Shown: positions 60,626-64,000 of the stretch, piece after piece | How positions within the stretch are numbered: position 1 is the first letter of the stretch | How the letters are laid out: each line of letters opens with the position of its first letter | From: 3-1-20CM-2-70-9 sp036002305 | Lineage (GTDB): Bacteria; Chloroflexota; Limnocylindria; P2-11E | Direction of reading: 5' to 3' | DNA length: 64,000 nt | Assembly (NCBI GenBank): GCA_036002305.1 | Contig: DASYTL010000032.1 | Span: 186,001-250,000, forward strand | Program-made: the position numbers and the translations under genes | Notes under the pieces: generated by a model | Told to the model about the DNA's origin: nothing | The model's database searches: none | The model's input: only the letters and a program-made list of their open reading frames with translations

Positions 60626-61765
60626 TTAGCACGCGCAGTAATACGGCCCGGCCGGTCCCTCGTTCTGGATGAGCTGCGCGAAGGGGCCAGGGTCCTCGGG
60701 ATCCCACACCGCGTTCACCACCTCACCCGTGGCCGGAAAGACCTCGCGAGCCCTCGCGAGCAGCGCGTAGTCGCGTTCGTAGATCCAGCGCATTCCGTCG
60801 CGGGGCGCGCCGGCAGCTTCGCCGCTGCCGATGGCTTCGCTGTACGCGAGCCACGGGAGGTCGACCCCGCTCGCGATCGGCAGACCGATCCATTTCCAGA
60901 CGCGCGGGTTCACGTCGAGGAGCAGGTGCTCCTCGCGCGCCGGATCCCAGATGAACTCCACCTCGCTGATGCCGTGGTAGCCGAACGCGTCGAGGATCGC
61001 CGCCCCGCGCTCAGCGATCTCGGGCACCTGCTCACCGACCACGAGACAGCCGGTGCCGAACCCCTCCGGGTACTGCTCGAGCTTTCGACCGACGAACGCT
61101 CCGCGCACTCCCCCGTCCGGCGCGATGTACGAGCAGAACGAATAGAAGCCGCCCGCGGGGACATCCACGATCTCCTGCGCGACGCAGGCGAGGTCAGCGG
61201 CATCGCGCGCGAACCTGACGAGATCGGCCGCGGTCTCGGCGCGGAAGACCTTCACCCCGAATCGATCGTAGAAGCGGCGCTGCTCGGCCGGCTTGATGAT
61301 CGCTGGATAGCGGATCTCGCGCGAGGTGGCCTTGGGATCGTTCAGGGTGTACGTCTTCGGGATCGGGATGCCGAGGTGATGCGCGTCCGCGTAGAGACGC
61401 CGCTTGTCGAGGACACCCTCGATCACGGCGAGCTCGCTGAACGGGATGCGGTAGCAGGCCTCGAGCTGCGTGCGATAGCGCGCGACGGCCATCACCCACT
61501 CGTCGTTCGTGGGGAACAGCACCGCGCCCTCGCCGAAGCGCTCGGCGTTGTCCAGCAGGTACGCCACGAGCCCCTTCTCGTCCTCGAGCGGATTCGGGCA
61601 GGTGTGGCGCTCCCTGACGGCCCGCGACGCCTGGCCGAGGCCGCGGGGGTCGGGGTCGAGAGCGATCACCTCCACGCCGCGGGCCGCGAGAGAGCGCGCG
61701 ACGGCAAGACCGGTGATGTGGCAGTTCATGACGATCGCGCGAGGCCGCCTGCTAGACGCGGTCAA
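60626..61765 (-). CDS. ATP-grasp family carboxylate ligase
   Basis: The 379-residue protein shows an ATP-grasp plan. The N-terminal pre-ATP domain starts RAIVMNCHITGLAVARSLAARG, the central part has LDKRRLYADAHHLGIPIPKTY and PAIIKPAEQRRF with the ATP-binding Lys, and the C-terminal core has EVEFIWDP and LLLDVNPRVWKW, with the Mg-binding Glu and Asn. It probably joins a carboxylate to an amine, but the substrates are unknown. The C-terminus ends YYCAC, which is unusual. It overlaps the upstream PLP enzyme gene by 14 nt; an ATG at 61729 is an alternative start. Confidence 0.85.
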   Translation of the reverse strand: MTASSRRPRAIVMNCHITGLAVARSLAARGVEVIALDPDPRGLGQASRAVRERHTCPNPLEDEKGLVAYLLDNAERFGEGAVLFPTNDEWVMAVARYRTQLEACYRIPFSELAVIEGVLDKRRLYADAHHLGIPIPKTYTLNDPKATSREIRYPAIIKPAEQRRFYDRFGVKVFRAETAADLVRFARDAADLACVAQEIVDVPAGGFYSFCSYIAPDGGVRGAFVGRKLEQYPEGFGTGCLVVGEQVPEIAERGAAILDAFGYHGISEVEFIWDPAREEHLLLDVNPRVWKWIGLPIASGVDLPWLAYSEAIGSGEAAGAPRDGMRWIYERDYALLARAREVFPATGEVVNAVWDPEDPGPFAQLIQNEGPAGPYYCAC

Positions 61766-62951
61766 GGGCGTGTTCGAGGTCGGCGAGGATGTCGTCGGGG
61801 TCCTCGATGCCGACGGAGACGCGCAGGAACCCGTCGGTGATGCCGAGACGCTTGCGTTCGTCGGCAGGGAGCCGGCGGTGCGACGAGATCGGCGGGTAGA
61901 GCACTTCCGTGAAGAGATCGCCGATGGTCGTCGCGGACGCGGCCAGCTCGAGGGCGTCGAGGAAACGGAACGCGGCCCGCCGGGTGTCGTCGCGGAGCAC
62001 GAATGAGACGACGCCGCCGTAGAGCCCGCCGAACTGTCGCGTCGCGAGATCGTGCTGCGGGTGATCGGGAAGGCCGGGGTATCTCACCTGCGCGACCTTC
62101 GCGTGGTTCCTCAGGTGGCGCGCCACCGCGAACGCGCTCTCGCACTGCCGCCGCACGCGGAGCGCGAGCGTCCGCAGCCCACGAATCGCCAGCCACGCCT
62201 CGTGCGGAGGGAGGTAACCGCCGTCGAGGATCGTCCGGTCTCGCATCGCGCGCGCGAGCTCGGGGGATCCCGACACCACGCCTCCCATGACGTCGCCGTG
62301 GCCGTTCAGGTACTTGGTGAGCGAGTGAATGACCATGCTCGCGCCGAGCGTGGCTGGACGGAACAGCACCGGAGTCGCGAAGGTGGCGTCGACCGCGAGC
62401 GCGGCGCCGTTCTCCCGCGCCAGCCGCGCCAGGGCGGCAACGTCGTTCACGCGTAGAAGCGGATTGGCGATCGCTTCGACGTACAGGAGCGCCGTGGGCT
62501 TCGCGCGCAGCGCCTCCGCGATCGACGGGTGGTCCGTCGTGTCGACGAACGTGATATCCGCTCCCCTTTCGCGCGCCCAGCGCTCGAAGAGCGCTCGCGT
62601 CTGCCCGTAGCAGTCTTCCTGCGCGACGACGCGGCCGCCCCGCGAGATCGCGCACGCGTCGACCGCGGCGGCGATCGCGGCCATGCCGGTGACGAAGCAG
62701 GTCGCCGCCTCGACCCCATCGAGCTCGGCGAGCGCGCCCTCGAGCGCCGCGGTCGTCGGAGTGCCGTAGCGGCCATAGACGTAGCCGGCCCGTTCGTTTC
62801 CGAATACCGCGTCCTGCTCAGCGGCGGAGCCGTAGTCGAACGCCACGCTCTGCACGAGAGGCGGGACCACGGGCCGACCCTCGCCCGGGGGGAGCGAGCG
62901 GGCGGCGCGAACCACGCGTGTGCCCGCTCCCAGCTCCCTCCGGTCCATCAA
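61752..62951 (-). CDS. Cys/Met metabolism (gamma-family) PLP enzyme
   Basis: This enzyme of about 399 residues is in the trans-sulfuration family. Marks are VYGRYGTPTTAALEGALAEL, TCFVTGMAAIAAAVDAC, EDCYGQTRALFERW and the PLP Lys in HSLTKYLNGHGDVMGG, with FLRVSVGIEDPDDIL near the end. It could be a gamma-lyase, methionine gamma-lyase or gamma-synthase. The TTG at 62951 follows TACCTT by 8 nt; an ATG is at 62948. It is a different gene from the gamma-family enzyme at 39 kb and is coupled to an ATP-grasp gene. Confidence 0.9.
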   Translation of the reverse strand: MMDRRELGAGTRVVRAARSLPPGEGRPVVPPLVQSVAFDYGSAAEQDAVFGNERAGYVYGRYGTPTTAALEGALAELDGVEAATCFVTGMAAIAAAVDACAISRGGRVVAQEDCYGQTRALFERWARERGADITFVDTTDHPSIAEALRAKPTALLYVEAIANPLLRVNDVAALARLARENGAALAVDATFATPVLFRPATLGASMVIHSLTKYLNGHGDVMGGVVSGSPELARAMRDRTILDGGYLPPHEAWLAIRGLRTLALRVRRQCESAFAVARHLRNHAKVAQVRYPGLPDHPQHDLATRQFGGLYGGVVSFVLRDDTRRAAFRFLDALELAASATTIGDLFTEVLYPPISSHRRLPADERKRLGITDGFLRVSVGIEDPDDILADLEHALDRV

Positions 62952-62965
62952 GGGGACCAAAGGTA

Positions 62966-63289
62966 CTATTCGGCCGGCGTCGTCTCTTGCTTCTCTTCCT
63001 CGGGCGCCGATTCGAGGGTCTTCGCGCGTTCGATGAGATCGGCCACCTTCTGACCACCCTTGCGCCCGATGCGCTCGAAGTGACCGGCGCCGTACTTGGC
63101 GGTCACGGCGCGGCCACCCTTCTTGCCGATCCGGCCGAAGAACTCGGGACCGTACTTGTTGGCCGTGCTCGATCCGCCCTTCTTCCCGATCCTCTCGTAG
63201 AACTCAGGGCCGTACTTCTCGCTGACCAACCGTCCACCCATTCGTCCAGCTTCGGCGACGGTCATGCCGCCACCCGCTTTCCGTGCCAT
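62966..63289 (-). CDS. KGG-repeat stress protein (LEA-like, GsiB type)
   Basis: This 107-residue, very hydrophilic protein is built from three repeats of about 20 residues with KYGPEFYERIGKKGG-like cores, each ending KGG. This is the pattern of GsiB and plant group 1 LEA (Em) proteins, linked to drying and general stress. The C-terminus is an acidic helix (DLIERAKTLESAPEEEKQET). The ATG at 63289 has AAGGAG about 6 nt upstream. It has no membrane or signal segment. It is separated by only 14 nt from the PLP gene start on the same strand. Confidence 0.88.
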   Translation of the reverse strand: MARKAGGGMTVAEAGRMGGRLVSEKYGPEFYERIGKKGGSSTANKYGPEFFGRIGKKGGRAVTAKYGAGHFERIGRKGGQKVADLIERAKTLESAPEEEKQETTPAE

Positions 63290-63492
63290 GGCCTGCTCCT
63301 TTTCCGAGTGAGCCACGTACGGGCAGGTGTCATGCCGAGCAGGCGCCAACAAACCCGCGCTGCGTAACAGTTGCGCAACGATGCGCCGCCTTTGATGCGT
63401 GGCGGCTCTGCCGCGCCCAACTTTGGATCCTGTCTGAGCTGCCGATGGCGTCCCGAGTCCCGTCCGAACATTGCGGCGTACAGTCCGCGCCG

Positions 63493-64000
63493 ATGGAAGC
63501 CCCGCCGAAGATCAGGCCGAAGAGCCTCGATGACTATCTCGAGCAGCTCTCGAAGGGCGTCTTCCAGGCGGGCATCAGCTGGCGCGTCGTGGACGCGAAG
63601 TGGCCCGGCATCAAGGAGGCCTTTCGCGATTTCAACGTCGAGCGGGTCGCGCGGATGAGCGACCGGCAGATCGACACGATCGCCGAGGACGAGCGCGTCA
63701 TCCGCAGCCGGCCGAAAATCGCCGCGGTGGTGCACAACGCAAACGCGCTGCTGGATCTCGAGCGCGCGGGCGGTTTCAAGCGGCACCTGGGCTCGTTCGG
63801 CGATTACGAGACGCTCGCGACGGATCTCAAGAAGCGTTTCAAGTTCGTCGGCGACAGCGGCGCCTACCACTTCCTCTACACCGTGAATCACCCGGTGCCC
63901 GACTGGCGCGATTGGGCGAAGGCCCACGGCATCAGCTGGGGCAAGAAGGCGGTCGCGCCTACGCGGCCGGCGCGATCTCCAGGTCGATCGGCTCCTCGCG
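63493..64000 (+). CDS. DNA-3-methyladenine glycosylase I-like protein, cut by window edge
   Basis: The gene runs off the right edge (169 codons seen). The protein matches the DNA-3-methyladenine glycosylase I family: GVFQAGISWRVVDAKWPGI, then DTIAEDERVIRSRPKIAAVVHNA, FGDYETLATDLKKRFKFVGDSG and YHFLYTVNHPVPDW. These enzymes are helix-rich base-excision enzymes that remove damaged bases. TACAGT lies 8 nt before the ATG, in keeping with a leaderless start. The zinc-binding Cys of TagA is not seen in the N-terminus, so it belongs to a divergent subgroup. Confidence 0.82.
   Translation, partial: MEAPPKIRPKSLDDYLEQLSKGVFQAGISWRVVDAKWPGIKEAFRDFNVERVARMSDRQIDTIAEDERVIRSRPKIAAVVHNANALLDLERAGGFKRHLGSFGDYETLATDLKKRFKFVGDSGAYHFLYTVNHPVPDWRDWAKAHGISWGKKAVAPTRPARSPGRSAPR

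Noticed and set aside
63959..64000. Possible end of a minus-strand gene (in-frame codons reading REEPIDLEIAPAA before a TAG at 63961-63959).
   Set aside because: Only 13 codons are visible, and it overlaps the glycosylase frame on the plus strand, which also stays open to the edge. There is too little to call it.
1..64000. CRISPR arrays, tRNA or rRNA genes, insertion sequences and prophage.
   Set aside because: I saw no regularly spaced short repeats, no tRNA T-loop/cloverleaf pattern, no rRNA-like stretch and no transposase, integrase or phage structural gene. The RecB-like nuclease at 52.1 kb has no cas neighbours.

Overview
The window is about 64 kb of very GC-rich bacterial chromosome with short intergenic gaps and many 1-4 nt gene overlaps. 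It carries no rRNA, tRNA, CRISPR array, phage or transposase gene that I could find. The gene content suggests a monoderm, probably a member of Chloroflexota or a related deep Terrabacteria lineage: tad pilus genes without any outer-membrane secretin, a K+-independent H+-pyrophosphatase, a MurA with Asp at the usual Cys position, many TadE/TadG-like proteins, and leaderless-looking promoters. No universal phylogenetic marker is present, so this placement is an inference.

Layout. 1-4.6 kb: a truncated PH-like membrane protein, lumazine synthase (ribH), and the 5-oxoprolinase operon pxpA-pxpB-pxpC. 4.6-12.3 kb: membrane pyrophosphatase, a small HTH protein, a sigma-54 factor with an inserted zinc ribbon, and, divergent from it, three genes for orphan complex I-like membrane subunits. 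12.3-18.4 kb: a gene-free stretch with a long direct repeat, then ndk, an M16 peptidase, a CAP protein, a divergent HemB homologue, a C39-like protein and a lipoprotein. 18.4-36.3 kb: three tad/Flp pilus clusters (TadE-TadE-TadG on -, TadE-TadE-TadG on +, and flp to tadC on -), interrupted by an aminotransferase, a hydroxyacid dehydrogenase, a DUF554 protein, threonine aldolase, a DUF885 protein and a TatA fused to a zinc ribbon. 36.4-41.7 kb: an ACT protein, thioredoxin-like and CcdA proteins, an acetyltransferase, cystathionine gamma-lyase/synthase, a TM-helix channel-like protein and a LuxR-type regulator beside a perfect 20-bp palindrome. 41.8-51.4 kb: a sugar-type ABC importer (binding protein and two permeases, no ATPase), cystathionine beta-synthase, threonine synthase, MurA, gamma-glutamyltransferase and a GYD protein. 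51.5-64 kb: a HAD hydrolase, a RecB/RNase H nuclease, an LLM monooxygenase, three transporters, a MocR regulator, an ATP-grasp/PLP-enzyme pair, a KGG-repeat stress protein and a truncated DNA glycosylase.

How the genes fit together. Sulfur amino acid metabolism is well represented: cystathionine beta-synthase with a gamma-lyase-type enzyme makes a reverse transsulfuration route, and a second gamma-family enzyme sits near the end. Gamma-glutamyltransferase and 5-oxoprolinase would together recover glutamate from gamma-glutamyl compounds. The third tad cluster holds most of a type IVc pilus motor, and the first two supply extra minor-pilin-like proteins.

A recurrent signal is a TANNNT hexamer 6-9 nt before the start codon of 17 genes that begin transcription units. 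I used it to choose several starts. Two genes (pxpB, ndk) seem to start at CTG inside a CTGA overlap with the upstream stop codon.
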